A DNA stretch of 64,000 nt from Arthrospiribacter ruber (GTDB lineage Bacteria; Bacteroidota; Bacteroidia; Cytophagales; Cyclobacteriaceae). The position numbers were made by a program, and so were the translations under genes. Positions 35,431 to 44,866 of the stretch are shown one piece after another (within the stretch, counting starts at the first letter, position 1; the number at the start of each line of letters is the position of its first letter). The notes under the pieces were generated by a model. It was not told where the DNA came from. It saw nothing but the letters and a program-made list of their open reading frames with translations, and searched no databases. The stretch lies in the NCBI RefSeq assembly GCF_019343195.1, contig NZ_RPHB01000002.1, positions 496,001 through 560,000 of the forward strand, written 5' to 3'.

Positions 35431-36348
35431 TTATTTTTTGTCGTAACGGTACAAAACAGGCTCGATTTGAAACCTCTTTTCACTTAAGGTAAAATAGGTT
35501 TGGCCATTAGGATGAAAAGCTATAGCCTCTCCCTGAGGTTCTGGCTTATAAGGAAGTATCACAGGATTACGCATTAGCGCATCCGGAATGCTCTCTCCAG
35601 GATTTCTTTCCCAATAAAAGACCGCAAGGTAATTTTTAATCAGGATCTTAGTTCCATCAGCAGAAATATCTCCTGCTACCGACATGGTAAAATCCAAGCT
35701 CATAACTTTCTCCAGTTCCACTTTACCTTTTTTACCGAAGGATTCTTGTGTAGTCCTGTACAGTACATTGGCACTGTCCCGCTTGGAAAGAATGAAAATA
35801 TCATGTGTAATAGGATCCACCATTAGGGTTTCTGCATCTCTTGGCCCATCAGGATATACTAAAGTTAGGATTTCCGGCTGGACCTTATGTGTTTTATCTA
35901 TGCCCTTTGGCTCGGGAAATCTATGAATCTGAATTTCAGGGTATACGGCATTATTGTCTCCAATTTCCCCTACATAAATATATGAAACATCCTTCTGAGG
36001 CCCAGGTCCGACAGCAATATCTTCCCAATCTCTATTTCTCACTCCATCAAGAATGATTTTGCCCCGATCTTTTCCCAAAGTATCGAGCAGAAACACATGA
36101 GGGTCTCCTCCGCTATCATTGTGGGAATACAAAATGCCGGGATGTTTCTGGGAAGCTACCAGCCCACTTGCCTCATCTATGGCTTTGTTTTCCAGTTTAC
36201 CTACTGTTTTCGGTCCACTAAAAAGAGAATCCTGATACATGGGTATCAGCGGCAAATATTTTGCCTGCGGAATCCTCTGGGAAATCAAAAAAGGCAAAGA
36301 CACAAAAATCAGAAATGCCTTAAATAAATAATAGTTCATGCTGTTCAT
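35431..36348 (-). CDS. Exported beta-propeller-like protein of unknown function
   Basis: 305 residues. A hydrophobic N-terminus (YYLFKAFLIFVSLPFLI) suggests export. The body has repeated strands with SGLVASQKHPGILYSHNDSGGDPHVFLLDTLG, GVRNRDWEDIAVGP, and YIYVGEIGDNNAVYPEIQIHRFP, as in propeller-type proteins about calcium- or sugar-linked hydrolases. Family not named with confidence. The start could be ATG 36348 or 36339. Probably co-transcribed with ctlX. Confidence 0.65.
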   Translation of the reverse strand: MNSMNYYLFKAFLIFVSLPFLISQRIPQAKYLPLIPMYQDSLFSGPKTVGKLENKAIDEASGLVASQKHPGILYSHNDSGGDPHVFLLDTLGKDRGKIILDGVRNRDWEDIAVGPGPQKDVSYIYVGEIGDNNAVYPEIQIHRFPEPKGIDKTHKVQPEILTLVYPDGPRDAETLMVDPITHDIFILSKRDSANVLYRTTQESFGKKGKVELEKVMSLDFTMSVAGDISADGTKILIKNYLAVFYWERNPGESIPDALMRNPVILPYKPEPQGEAIAFHPNGQTYFTLSEKRFQIEPVLYRYDKK

Positions 36349-36510
36349 GTTTAGGGTCTACGCAAAGAGCAGACCTAATATGGATAAATAGCGGTTAAGT
36401 AATGTTAAATACAAGTTAATTTGGAGTTTAAAACATCATTTCTAAAATTGTGGGTCATTACATAAGTATAAACCAAAGTTTTGGTTGATTTAAACATCTG
36501 ATGAAAAAAA

Positions 36511-36891
36511 ATGAAAAATTTAATTTGTTTGTGTCTGATCATTATAGCTACATATACGCCTCTTTTTGCCCAGGAAGAAGAAGAAAAGAAGCCCAATAAC
36601 TCATGGGATATTGGATTGGAAGGAATGGCCGGATTTTCTGTTGGCCCTAAGGTAGTAGCTTTCAATGTAGGAGGCCCAAGTCTTTTGTTGAGATTAAATG
36701 ATAAGTTTAAAATCGGTGTAGGTGCTATTCCATCCTTCTTTTACCTGGAAGGAAGGCCAACTGCCAGGCTAGGAGTTGGTCCTAGGATAGATTATGGAAA
36801 TTTTGCATTTTTCGCTCCATTCTTCCACAGAGACATTACGGACGAGTGGCTTTGGTCGGTAGGCTTAGGTTATAAATTTCATCGAAGGTAA
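36511..36891 (+). CDS. Small predicted outer-membrane/periplasmic protein
   Basis: 126 residues. Signal peptide (MKNLICLCLIIIATYTPLFAQ), then an acidic linker and short amphipathic strands (IGLEGMAGFSVGPKVVAFNV, LLLRLNDKFKIGVGAIPSFF, ARLGVGPRIDYGNFAFFAPFF) ending in an aromatic-rich GLGYKFH, like a small beta-barrel. Function unknown. It starts at ATG 36511; an earlier ATG at 36501 is out of frame. Confidence 0.65.
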   Translation: MKNLICLCLIIIATYTPLFAQEEEEKKPNNSWDIGLEGMAGFSVGPKVVAFNVGGPSLLLRLNDKFKIGVGAIPSFFYLEGRPTARLGVGPRIDYGNFAFFAPFFHRDITDEWLWSVGLGYKFHRR

Positions 36892-36908
36892 AATTCCATT
36901 TAGTCATT

Positions 36909-38390
36909 TCAATCGTCGCTTAAATCAGGTTCAGGTAAAAGCAAGGATTTATAAACTGATCTGATGGAATTATCATTCTCAGCCAATATCAATAACTGAT
37001 CACCTGCCTCTATTTCTGTTTGCCCATTTGGAGTAAGGTAGTTTCCCTTTCTTCTCAACATGGCAATGATCGCATTCTTAGGGAAACCTATATCCAATAT
37101 TTTCCTTCCGATCACACTATTACCTTCAGGAATATTGACTTCAATCATAGAAGTTTTCGGAGGTTCATCCAGAAAATAATCCAAAGGAGACCGGGGCTTG
37201 ACTTTTTCTGGCAGTGCTACTTTTAACCAATCCGCTACTTTAGATAAGGTAGTACCTTGTATCAAAACAGATGTTACCGAAATAAAAAACACTATATTGA
37301 AAATAGTATTTGCCTTGTCAATCCCAGCAATCAAGGGATATGTTGCAAACACTATTGGAACAGCCCCCCTCAAACCTACCCATGAAATATACCATCTCCT
37401 TCTCATTTTCATTTTGAAAGGAACTAAGGAGAATAGTACACCTATAGGGCGAGACACAAATATCAGGAACAATGCGATGGCAATACCTAGTCCAATCAAT
37501 GGTATGATATCTACAGGATTGACCAATAATCCCAAAGTGAGGAAAAGAACTATCTGCATCAGCCATGCCAATCCGTCATATAGCTTGAGTATGGTTCGCT
37601 TATGAATAAGGTCCTGGTTCCCCAAATAAACAGCACATAGATAAACTGCCAAAAACCCGTTCCCACCAATCAAATCAGTAAAAGAAAAAGTGATAAACAT
37701 CAATGCAATCACCAATACCGGATAGAGCCCTTCAAAACCAAGATTGATTTTGTTGATAGCTACCTTGCTCAGCCAGCCAAAAGATAAACCCAAGGTACCA
37801 CCGATTACCATTTGACTGATGAAAAGAATAAAGAGATCAAAATATCCAAGATCGGGATTTGTGACCAGACCAAGGAAAGCTATGGTCAGCACATAGGCCA
37901 TCGGGTCGTTACTTCCACTTTCAAGTTCCAGCGTAGATCTTAGCTTATATTTCAATGCAAGGCTTTTAGACCTTAGGATAGAAAAAACTGCAGCAGCATC
38001 CGTAGAAGAAACAATGGCGCCTAATAATAACCCTTCATAAATGGTAAAATCAGTAATCCACCAGACAAATACACCAACTGAAACTGCTGTCATCAACACC
38101 CCAACCGTTGAGAGCATGATACCTTGGCCCAGTACAGGCTTGATTGACCTCCATGAAGTATCCAGTCCCCCTGAAAAAAGAATAAAATTCAGGGAAACAA
38201 TGCCTATAAACTGTGCGGTGCGGGGGTTGTCAAATTCTATCCCGAAACCGTTGGTTCCAGCAGCCATTCCAATAATAAGGAACAACACCAATGTGGGCAC
38301 TCCAAACTTGTAGGAAGTCTTTCCGGCAAGAATACTCACAAATAAAAGTACCGAGCCAACTAAAAGTATATTTTCGATCGTTAGGTTCAT
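36909..38390 (-). CDS. Potassium/proton antiporter (NhaP2/CvrA type)
   Basis: 493 residues. The CPA1 membrane part spans about residues 1-390 with GLDTSWRSIKPVLGQGIM, AIVSSTDAAAVFSIL (the region of the paired acidic transport residues), and LESGSNDPMAYVL. The C-terminal 90 residues are a TrkA-C-like cytosolic domain (SVIGRKILDIGFPKNAIIAML ... EAGDQLLILAEND). Exports K+ in exchange for protons; ion choice is a family inference. A near match to the -7 motif (TAATTTGG) lies just upstream. Confidence 0.88.
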   Translation of the reverse strand: MNLTIENILLVGSVLLFVSILAGKTSYKFGVPTLVLFLIIGMAAGTNGFGIEFDNPRTAQFIGIVSLNFILFSGGLDTSWRSIKPVLGQGIMLSTVGVLMTAVSVGVFVWWITDFTIYEGLLLGAIVSSTDAAAVFSILRSKSLALKYKLRSTLELESGSNDPMAYVLTIAFLGLVTNPDLGYFDLFILFISQMVIGGTLGLSFGWLSKVAINKINLGFEGLYPVLVIALMFITFSFTDLIGGNGFLAVYLCAVYLGNQDLIHKRTILKLYDGLAWLMQIVLFLTLGLLVNPVDIIPLIGLGIAIALFLIFVSRPIGVLFSLVPFKMKMRRRWYISWVGLRGAVPIVFATYPLIAGIDKANTIFNIVFFISVTSVLIQGTTLSKVADWLKVALPEKVKPRSPLDYFLDEPPKTSMIEVNIPEGNSVIGRKILDIGFPKNAIIAMLRRKGNYLTPNGQTEIEAGDQLLILAENDNSIRSVYKSLLLPEPDLSDD

Positions 38391-38917
38391 TTTTCCAAAT
38401 TAGTGTAAAGTAATCCATATGAGTAATTCAATAATAGACTGAGTGAAAGAAATCATATAAATAGTCAAATATTCACGTCAGTCCAATATTAATGAATCAA
38501 GCAGAACATATCCTTATGACTTATTTTATTCGAAAATAATTCCTTATCATGGAATAAAAAACCAACTAATTCAGCTAATACCTGAAAAGAAATGAATCAA
38601 ACCCAAACTTGCATAAATATACTGCATTGGAAAAGATTGTCCATTTGAAGAACTCCTGTTTTAGAACTCCTTTATTTTGCCAGCAATTTACTCTTTGATC
38701 TTGAAAAAAATAAAAACACGAATTGCAGCTTGAAAAATAGACTTTTTTGGAAATAAAGCTTGAAACCATTTAATTAATGCTATCTTGTTAAGTGGTGGAA
38801 TAATTACTAAAACTCCGGAAATGACCATAAAAACGTACATAATAATCGGAAAAAAAGTCAAACTAGCCCATTACAAATGAATAAGCCAGCCTACTAATCC
38901 CCTGATAAGAATTGATT
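38391..38917. other. Intergenic stretch, about 525 bases
   Basis: Nothing supported: AT-rich, no frame longer than about 60 codons with a sensible start or family match, no convincing terminator. GAACTCCT occurs twice (about 38649 and 38665), probably by chance. Confidence 0.5.
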
Positions 38918-39103
38918 ATGAAAATACTGAGAAGCTGGAGAGAACAAAAAGTTCTCCTAAAAAGAAGATTCCCTGTTTTGGAAGATCAGGATTTTGATTT
39001 CCAAGAAGGATATAGAGAAATTATGCTTGAAAAACTATCCGCTAAACTGTCAAAAACACGCTCAGAATTGGAAAAAATCTTTGCAGAGCTCCAACTTTTA
39101 TGA
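38918..39103 (+). CDS. CsbD-like general stress protein
   Basis: 61 residues from ATG 38918 (the TTG six bases upstream is less likely). The pattern WREQKVLLKRRFPVLEDQDFDFQEGYREIMLEKLSAKLSKTRSEL matches CsbD-type proteins (usually near KxxxxxxFxxLTDxDLxxxxGxxxxxLxxL). Such proteins are small, helical and often stress-induced in Bacteroidota; function unknown. Confidence 0.75.
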   Translation: MKILRSWREQKVLLKRRFPVLEDQDFDFQEGYREIMLEKLSAKLSKTRSELEKIFAELQLL

Positions 39104-39198
39104 CTAAGTAAAATCTATACAATCCACCTCTCTTTTAGAACAGCCCCACAACACTTGAAATCATCGAGTAACTACAAATTTACTTGAACAAGACCATT

Positions 39199-40299
39199 AT
39201 GTCCAGAAAAATAAAATTCGGGGAAAGCGATCAATCGCAATTTCTCCAAACAGTTAGAGAAAAGACAAATTCCTATTTCGATAAAAACAATTTATCCAAA
39301 AAAGCCAATTGGCAAATGGTCCTAAAATCCATTATCCTCATTGGACTTTTAGTGGGTCTTTACGGCCTACTGGTATTTGGCCATTTCCCCATTTTCATAC
39401 ACTTCCTGCTCGCAGCAGGGCTGGGGATCACCATGACACTTATCGGCTTCAATATCTGCCATGATGCACTACATGGGTCATTTTCAGATAAGAGGTGGGT
39501 AAATTCAAGCTTAGGATGGCTTTTCAACCTGATCGGTGCTAATGAGTATGTCTGGAAAATCACCCACAATCAAATCCACCATACCCTGACCAATATCGTA
39601 GACCATGATGCTGATTTGGAAGTAGCACCCGGTATCATAAGAATTAATTCTAATGAAGACTGGAAACCCATACACCAATATCAACAATTCTATTCTTTCA
39701 TGCTGTATTCTTTATCTTCTCTTTCCTGGTTTTTCAAAAAAGATTATATGAAGTTTTTTGATGAGACATTAAGAGAAAAAGGGAAAAAACCTCCCAGATC
39801 AGAATACTTCAAACTATTTGGATACAAGGCACTGTATTACACTATTTTTCTTGTTATTCCCCTGATTGTAATGCCCTTTGCCTGGCATATTGTATTAGCA
39901 ATTCTTTTGGTTATGCATTTGGCGGAAGGAATGGTTATGGGCAACATATTCCAATTGGCGCACCTTGTGGAGGAAACAGATATGCCTGAGCCACATTCCA
40001 ACAAAAGTATCTCAGACCCTTGGGCTGTTCACCAAATGAAAACCACAGCAAATTTTGCTCGGAAAAACAGTTTCATCACTTCTATATTTGGAGGGCTAAA
40101 TTACCAGATTGAGCACCATCTCTTCCCAAATATCTGCCATGTGCATTACCCTGCAATTTCCGACATAGTAAAGGAAACCGCTCAAGATTTTGGATTACCT
40201 TATCACGAAAACACCAACTTTTTCGGAGCTGTAAGGTCACATTACAATTTCCTGAAAAAAATGGGTAAAAAACCCCAAATGAAAAGGGTGTTGTCTTAA
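39199..40299 (+). CDS. Membrane fatty acid desaturase
   Basis: 366 residues from ATG 39199; an upstream TTG at 39184 is in frame but unneeded. The three di-iron histidine boxes are present: HDALH (about 93-97), HNQIHH (about 128-133) and QIEHH (about 305-309), in the pattern of delta-5/6-type (linoleoyl-CoA-like) desaturases. Four hydrophobic segments lie between them. Introduces a double bond into membrane lipid acyl chains, needing reduced ferredoxin or flavodoxin. Ends at a bidirectional terminator shared with clpC. Confidence 0.93.
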   Translation: MSRKIKFGESDQSQFLQTVREKTNSYFDKNNLSKKANWQMVLKSIILIGLLVGLYGLLVFGHFPIFIHFLLAAGLGITMTLIGFNICHDALHGSFSDKRWVNSSLGWLFNLIGANEYVWKITHNQIHHTLTNIVDHDADLEVAPGIIRINSNEDWKPIHQYQQFYSFMLYSLSSLSWFFKKDYMKFFDETLREKGKKPPRSEYFKLFGYKALYYTIFLVIPLIVMPFAWHIVLAILLVMHLAEGMVMGNIFQLAHLVEETDMPEPHSNKSISDPWAVHQMKTTANFARKNSFITSIFGGLNYQIEHHLFPNICHVHYPAISDIVKETAQDFGLPYHENTNFFGAVRSHYNFLKKMGKKPQMKRVLS

Positions 40300-40348
40300 T
40301 TCAAAGAGCGATTGAATTAAGAAAAAAGAGCATTATATATAAAACATA

Positions 40349-40376
40349 AAAGCGATCAGCAAATGCTGACCGCTTT
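40349..40376. terminator. Bidirectional terminator between the desaturase and clpC
   Basis: AAAGCGATCAGCA pairs with TGCTGACCGCTTT with one mismatch around a two-base loop, with A/T flanks on each side. Confidence 0.7.
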
Positions 40377-40403
40377 ATTACTAAAATCTGGTGTTAAACA
40401 ACT

Positions 40404-42935
40404 TTACTCGGCTTTTTCCTTTTTGTCAACCTTAATGGTCAACTCCTCTCCTTCTCCTACATAATCAGCCGTAATCACATCACCATCTGACAATTCTCCC
40501 TTGAGGATTTCCTCGGCCAAGGCATCTTCAAGATACTTCTGGATCGCCCTGTTCAAAGGTCTTGCACCATATTGTTGGTCATAGCCCTTATCCGCAATGA
40601 AATCCTTAGCCTTATCCGTCAGCTTTATGGTATAACCTAAGTCGGTAATTCTACTGAACAGCTTATTCAAACTGATATCTATGATCTTATGAATATGTTC
40701 TTTTTCCAAAGAATTGAAAACTACCACATCATCCAGCCTGTTGAGGAATTCCGGACTAAAGGCTTTCTTCAAGGCGCTTTGAATGGTGGATTTCATCACC
40801 TCGTCCATGCTTTGTTGCTTGGCTTTGGAAGCAAATCCAATACCCGCTCCAAAGTCCTTCAGATCTCTCACCCCGATATTGGAGGTCATGATGATAATGG
40901 TATTTCTGAAATCCACTCTTCTTCCAAGACCATCAGTCAAAATCCCGTCATCAAGGACTTGAAGTAGAATATTGAATACATCCGGGTGTGCTTTTTCAAT
41001 TTCGTCCAACAAGACTACAGAATAAGGCTTTCGTCTGACTTTTTCCGTCAACTGACCGCCTTCTTCATATCCCACATATCCCGGAGGTGCTCCTACCAGT
41101 CTGGACACGGAGAATTTTTCCATATACTCAGACATGTCAATACGGATCAAAGAATCTTCTTTGTCAAAAAGATAGGTTGCAAGAATCTTGGCCAATTCTG
41201 TCTTTCCCACACCAGTTGGTCCAAGAAAGATGAATGAGCCAATCGGCTTTTTGGGATCTTTCAGACCTACCCTTGTTCTCTGAATAGCCTTTGTGAGTTT
41301 TTTAATGGCCTGCTCTTGCCCAATTACCCTTCCTGAAAGTTCCTCGCTCATATTCAAAAGCTTTGCTCCTTCATTTTGGGCAATTCTTTTGGCTGGAATT
41401 CCGGTCATCATGGCGATCACTTCAGCCACATTTTCTTCTTCCACAGTGTAGCGCTTGGTCTTGCTCTCTTCCTCCCATCGGGTTTTGGCATTTTCCAGCT
41501 GCTCCAACAATTTCTTTTCTTTATCTCTAAGTTGTGCGGCCTCTTCATATTTCTGGCTTTTCACAACCCTGTTTTTCTCTACTTTGATGTCCTCTACTTC
41601 CTGCTCCAGTTTGAGGATTTCCTCAGGCACATGGATATTGTTGATATGTACCCTTGCTCCTGCTTCATCCAAAATATCAATGGCTTTGTCAGGCAAGAAC
41701 CTGTCAGAGATGTATCTATCAGATAATTTTACACAAGCATCAATCGCTTCATCTGTGTAGATAACATTGTGATGATCCTCATATTTGTCTTTGATGTTGT
41801 TTAGAATCTGTATCGTTTCTTCAGGTGAAGTAGCGTCTACCATTACCATTTGGAATCTTCTTGCCAGAGCACCGTCTTTTTCTATGTACTGTCTGTATTC
41901 ATCCAATGTGGTAGCTCCAATACATTGGATTTCTCCTCTGGCCAAGGCTGGCTTGAACATGTTGGATGCATCCAAAGAACCGCTTGCCCCTCCTGCACCG
42001 ACAATGGTATGCAGCTCATCGATGAAAAGGATCACATTAGGTGATTTTTCCAGTTCATTCATGACCGCTTTCATTCTTTCCTCAAATTGTCCACGGTATT
42101 TGGTACCGGCCACTAGTGAAGCCAAGTCAAGCGTTACTACCCTTTTGTTGAAAAGCACTCTCGATACTTTCTTCTGTATGATCCTCAGGGCAAGACCTTC
42201 CGCTATGGCTGTCTTACCTACTCCCGGCTCACCGATCAGTATGGGGTTGTTTTTCTTTCTTCTGGAAAGAATCTGTGCTACCCTTTCAATTTCTTTTTCT
42301 CTACCAATGATAGGGTCCAATTTGTCATCTTCGGCCATTTTGGTGAGGTCTCTGCCAAAATTATCCAAAACAGGTGTTCTGGATTTTTCTCCTGATGTTT
42401 TGGATGAACTTCCGGAAGAGCTACCTGATGATGAACCGAAAAGCTTGGAACCATCCTCATCAGGATCATCTGCCTCTGCTTTGGACCTTGGTCCTGAATC
42501 TGTTTGGAATTCCAGCATCTCTTTTACCGAATCATAATTGGTGTCGAACTTGTGTAGTATCTGTGTAGCAATATTGTCTTCATCACGAAGTATGGAAAGC
42601 AACAAGTGCTCCGTACCTATCAGTTGGCTTTTGAAAATTTTTGCCTCCAGATAAGTAATCTTCAATACTTTTTCGGATTGTCTTGTCAAAGGAATATTGG
42701 CAAGATTTTTCACATTGTGATTGGCAGTGCCTTTTACAGCCCTCTCAATAGAATTGCGGAGCTCATCTAATGGAACTCCCATTTTTTTCAATATGGAAAC
42801 AGCCACTCCTTCTCCTTCACGAATCATACCCAGCAAGAGGTGCTCTGTACCAATGTAATCATGCCCTAACCGTAGCGCTTCCTCTCGGCTTAGGGAGATC
42901 ACCTCTTTGACCCTGTTTGAAAATTTTGCTTCCAT
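40404..42935 (-). CDS. clpC: ATP-dependent Clp unfoldase ClpC
   Basis: 843 residues. Two N-terminal Clp repeats (about 1-145), a Ser/Gly-rich linker (about 162-182), AAA1 with Walker A GEPGVGKT (about 235-242), a UVR-like coiled region KSQKYEEAAQLRDKEKKL (about 459-476) typical of ClpC rather than ClpA, and AAA2 with GPTGVGKT (about 572-579) and a C-terminal small domain. Works with ClpP on damaged or regulatory proteins. The RBS-like AGAAAGGA lies about ten bases before the ATG, an unusually good one for this genome. Confidence 0.96.
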   Translation of the reverse strand: MEAKFSNRVKEVISLSREEALRLGHDYIGTEHLLLGMIREGEGVAVSILKKMGVPLDELRNSIERAVKGTANHNVKNLANIPLTRQSEKVLKITYLEAKIFKSQLIGTEHLLLSILRDEDNIATQILHKFDTNYDSVKEMLEFQTDSGPRSKAEADDPDEDGSKLFGSSSGSSSGSSSKTSGEKSRTPVLDNFGRDLTKMAEDDKLDPIIGREKEIERVAQILSRRKKNNPILIGEPGVGKTAIAEGLALRIIQKKVSRVLFNKRVVTLDLASLVAGTKYRGQFEERMKAVMNELEKSPNVILFIDELHTIVGAGGASGSLDASNMFKPALARGEIQCIGATTLDEYRQYIEKDGALARRFQMVMVDATSPEETIQILNNIKDKYEDHHNVIYTDEAIDACVKLSDRYISDRFLPDKAIDILDEAGARVHINNIHVPEEILKLEQEVEDIKVEKNRVVKSQKYEEAAQLRDKEKKLLEQLENAKTRWEEESKTKRYTVEEENVAEVIAMMTGIPAKRIAQNEGAKLLNMSEELSGRVIGQEQAIKKLTKAIQRTRVGLKDPKKPIGSFIFLGPTGVGKTELAKILATYLFDKEDSLIRIDMSEYMEKFSVSRLVGAPPGYVGYEEGGQLTEKVRRKPYSVVLLDEIEKAHPDVFNILLQVLDDGILTDGLGRRVDFRNTIIIMTSNIGVRDLKDFGAGIGFASKAKQQSMDEVMKSTIQSALKKAFSPEFLNRLDDVVVFNSLEKEHIHKIIDISLNKLFSRITDLGYTIKLTDKAKDFIADKGYDQQYGARPLNRAIQKYLEDALAEEILKGELSDGDVITADYVGEGEELTIKVDKKEKAE

Positions 42936-43016
42936 TTATATCCTTTCTGATTTGATTTGAAATCTGTATTAATGTTACCTAATTTGTTTTAAAAACACAA
43001 TCCATTTAACGAATGT

Positions 43017-43637
43017 TCAATCATTTTTTTTTGAAGCCCTAATTATTGAGGGTGCTTCCGGACCTTGACAAAACAACAAGTCGATAACACTCAAATTTGG
43101 TACAAAGTCTAGACCAAAAAGCTGATTGTACGGGGAAGGCCTGTAGATTTCACGGCTTTTGTAATCTTCTTTTGCCTTGATAACTCCCCTCAAATCCCTG
43201 AGACCATGATTTTCTCCTGCTTCACTCAATAGCTGCACCTGGATATTGGTCTTCAGTAATTTCAGACAAACTGTCAGTAGCTTCAAGTTTAAATCCATCA
43301 GAAAAGGCACATTTTGTCTGAATACCTGCTCGAAATAAGGAAAATAGAATTCAAAAAAAGGCGCTTTACCGTATGCGGATTGTATACCTCTCAAGTGAAT
43401 ATTGAGCCATTTTTGATGGTAATCTATCCTGATGTCTCTGTAAGGCTTTTGTTTATTGCCTTCATATACGGGAACGGAAAGTGTTTCGGTTTTATTGGCC
43501 AATAGCACAGAAGTTCTGTTTCTATAACTTTGTTTCCTGAAATTCTCACAATCGTCTATCACCAATACACCTTCCCCTTCTATGGCCGTAAAATACTCAA
43601 TATTAGGCAGGTAATACAGTTCTGTTAAAATTCCCAT
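43017..43637 (-). CDS. WbqC-family protein
   Basis: 206 residues from ATG 43637 (an earlier Met at 43658 is possible). WbqC pattern: LYYLPNIEYFTAI, FRKQSYRNRTSVLLANKTETLSVPV, RDIRIDYHQKWLNIHLRGIQSAYGKAPFF and LGLDFVPNLSVIDLLFCQG. Enzymatic role not established; the family often sits near envelope or glycan genes. Four bases from the Sua5 gene, so co-transcribed. Confidence 0.9.
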   Translation of the reverse strand: MGILTELYYLPNIEYFTAIEGEGVLVIDDCENFRKQSYRNRTSVLLANKTETLSVPVYEGNKQKPYRDIRIDYHQKWLNIHLRGIQSAYGKAPFFEFYFPYFEQVFRQNVPFLMDLNLKLLTVCLKLLKTNIQVQLLSEAGENHGLRDLRGVIKAKEDYKSREIYRPSPYNQLFGLDFVPNLSVIDLLFCQGPEAPSIIRASKKND

Positions 43638-43661
43638 TCTGTGTAATTTATTGGACAAATA

Positions 43662-44291
43662 TCAATAAATGTCCTCTATAGGCCCTAGTCCTTCCCGCAC
43701 TATTTCTATTGCCGGACCAGTGCAGTCCAACACTGTAGACGCTACGTTATTGCCATACCCTCCATCAATCACCACATCTACCAGGTCCCTATATTTTTCA
43801 TAAATCAGTTCGGGGTCCGTACTGTACTCGACCACTTCATCTTCATCATGAATAGAAGTAGTCAAAATAGGGTACCCCAGTTCTTTCACCAAAAGTCTGG
43901 GAATCGAATGGTCTGGGACCCTGATACCAACGGTCTTTTTATTGCTGTTCAGGATTTTTGGAACCGAATTGTTTGCCTCCAAAATAAAGGTATAGGGTCC
44001 CGGAAGTGCCTTTTTCATAACTTTAAAAACCGGAGTACTCAGAGCACGGGTGTATTCCGATATGTTGCTCAGGTCATAGCAGATAAATGAAAAATTGTGT
44101 TTTTTGGGCTTAATCCCTTTGATCTGCGCGATCCGCTCTACGGCTCTTTGATTGTGAATATTACACCCCATACCATACACTGTATCAGTAGGATAGATGA
44201 TCACTCCTCCATCTCTAAGTATTTCCACTATCCTTTCAATTTTTTTGATTTCAGGATTTTCGGGATAAAGCTTGATGAATTCTGCAGGCAT
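43662..44291 (-). CDS. tsaC: L-threonylcarbamoyladenylate synthase (Sua5/YrdC)
   Basis: Forms the threonylcarbamoyl-AMP used to build t6A in tRNA. 209 residues: [18 protein letters not shown] (about 30-47), [28 protein letters not shown], and [15 protein letters not shown], the YrdC fold. The longer Sua5 form has an extra C-terminal domain; here only a short tail, so TsaC-like. Co-directed with and next to the WbqC gene. Confidence 0.92.
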   Translation of the reverse strand: MPAEFIKLYPENPEIKKIERIVEILRDGGVIIYPTDTVYGMGCNIHNQRAVERIAQIKGIKPKKHNFSFICYDLSNISEYTRALSTPVFKVMKKALPGPYTFILEANNSVPKILNSNKKTVGIRVPDHSIPRLLVKELGYPILTTSIHDEDEVVEYSTDPELIYEKYRDLVDVVIDGGYGNNVASTVLDCTGPAIEIVREGLGPIEDIY

Positions 44292-44381
44292 AAGACTTGG
44301 ATAAAAATTGAGAAAATAATGCTAAATGTAACCAAAATCCAGTTTTTGGCAATTGAAAACCATCACTTAAGATACAATTAT

Positions 44382-44792
44382 TCAACTTAAAGAATCCCTA
44401 AAAAGTTTGATAAACTCCTCCACAATAGGGATATCTGCCTCTGCCCAATCAAGATTCAGTAGTTCAGAAGGTGATAGCCATGCCGCACTTTTATGTTCTT
44501 TTAAAGAAAGTTCTCCTCCCTTATAATGACACAGAAAAGGGATCAAAACAATTTTTTTCTTCTTGGGATACTGATGCACGTTGGGTGATAACTTTTCTAA
44601 GACATCAATATCCAAATTCAGTTCCTCTTTCACTTCCCGAATCAGGCATTCCTCCTCATTTTCAGAGGATTCCACTTTGCCACCGGGAAACTCCCATTTG
44701 AGTGAAAGATGCATTTTTTCGCTTCTTTGGGCAGCCAAAACCCTGCCTTTATGGACAATGATGGCACAGGTTACCCGTATTGGTTTTTCCAT
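44382..44792 (-). CDS. NUDIX hydrolase (MutT-like)
   Basis: 136 residues. Nudix box GGKVESSENEEECLIREVKEEL (a GxxxxxE...REVKEE form, about residue 36-57). Opening IRVTCAIIVHKGRVLAAQRSEKM is typical of MutT-type dGTP/8-oxo-dGTP pyrophosphohydrolases. Substrate inferred from this resemblance; other nucleoside triphosphates are possible. Divergent from mltG. Confidence 0.88.
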   Translation of the reverse strand: MEKPIRVTCAIIVHKGRVLAAQRSEKMHLSLKWEFPGGKVESSENEEECLIREVKEELNLDIDVLEKLSPNVHQYPKKKKIVLIPFLCHYKGGELSLKEHKSAAWLSPSELLNLDWAEADIPIVEEFIKLFRDSLS

Positions 44793-44830
44793 AGATTCAA
44801 TTCTTGACTAGCCCCTTGAACAAAATTCTC

Positions 44831-44838
44831 TATTTTTG
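44831..44838 (+). promoter_or_regulatory. Bacteroidota -7 element for mltG
   Basis: TATTTTTG, exact TAnnTTTG, 28 bases before the mltG ATG. Confidence 0.5.
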
Positions 44839-44866
44839 CCGTTATTCCTTTGGTTAAGCTAAAATT

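Noticed and set aside
41785-42537. Long open frame (250 codons) on the plus strand opposite clpC
   Set aside because: It lies fully inside clpC on the other strand, has no recognisable domain, and reflects the codon bias of clpC.
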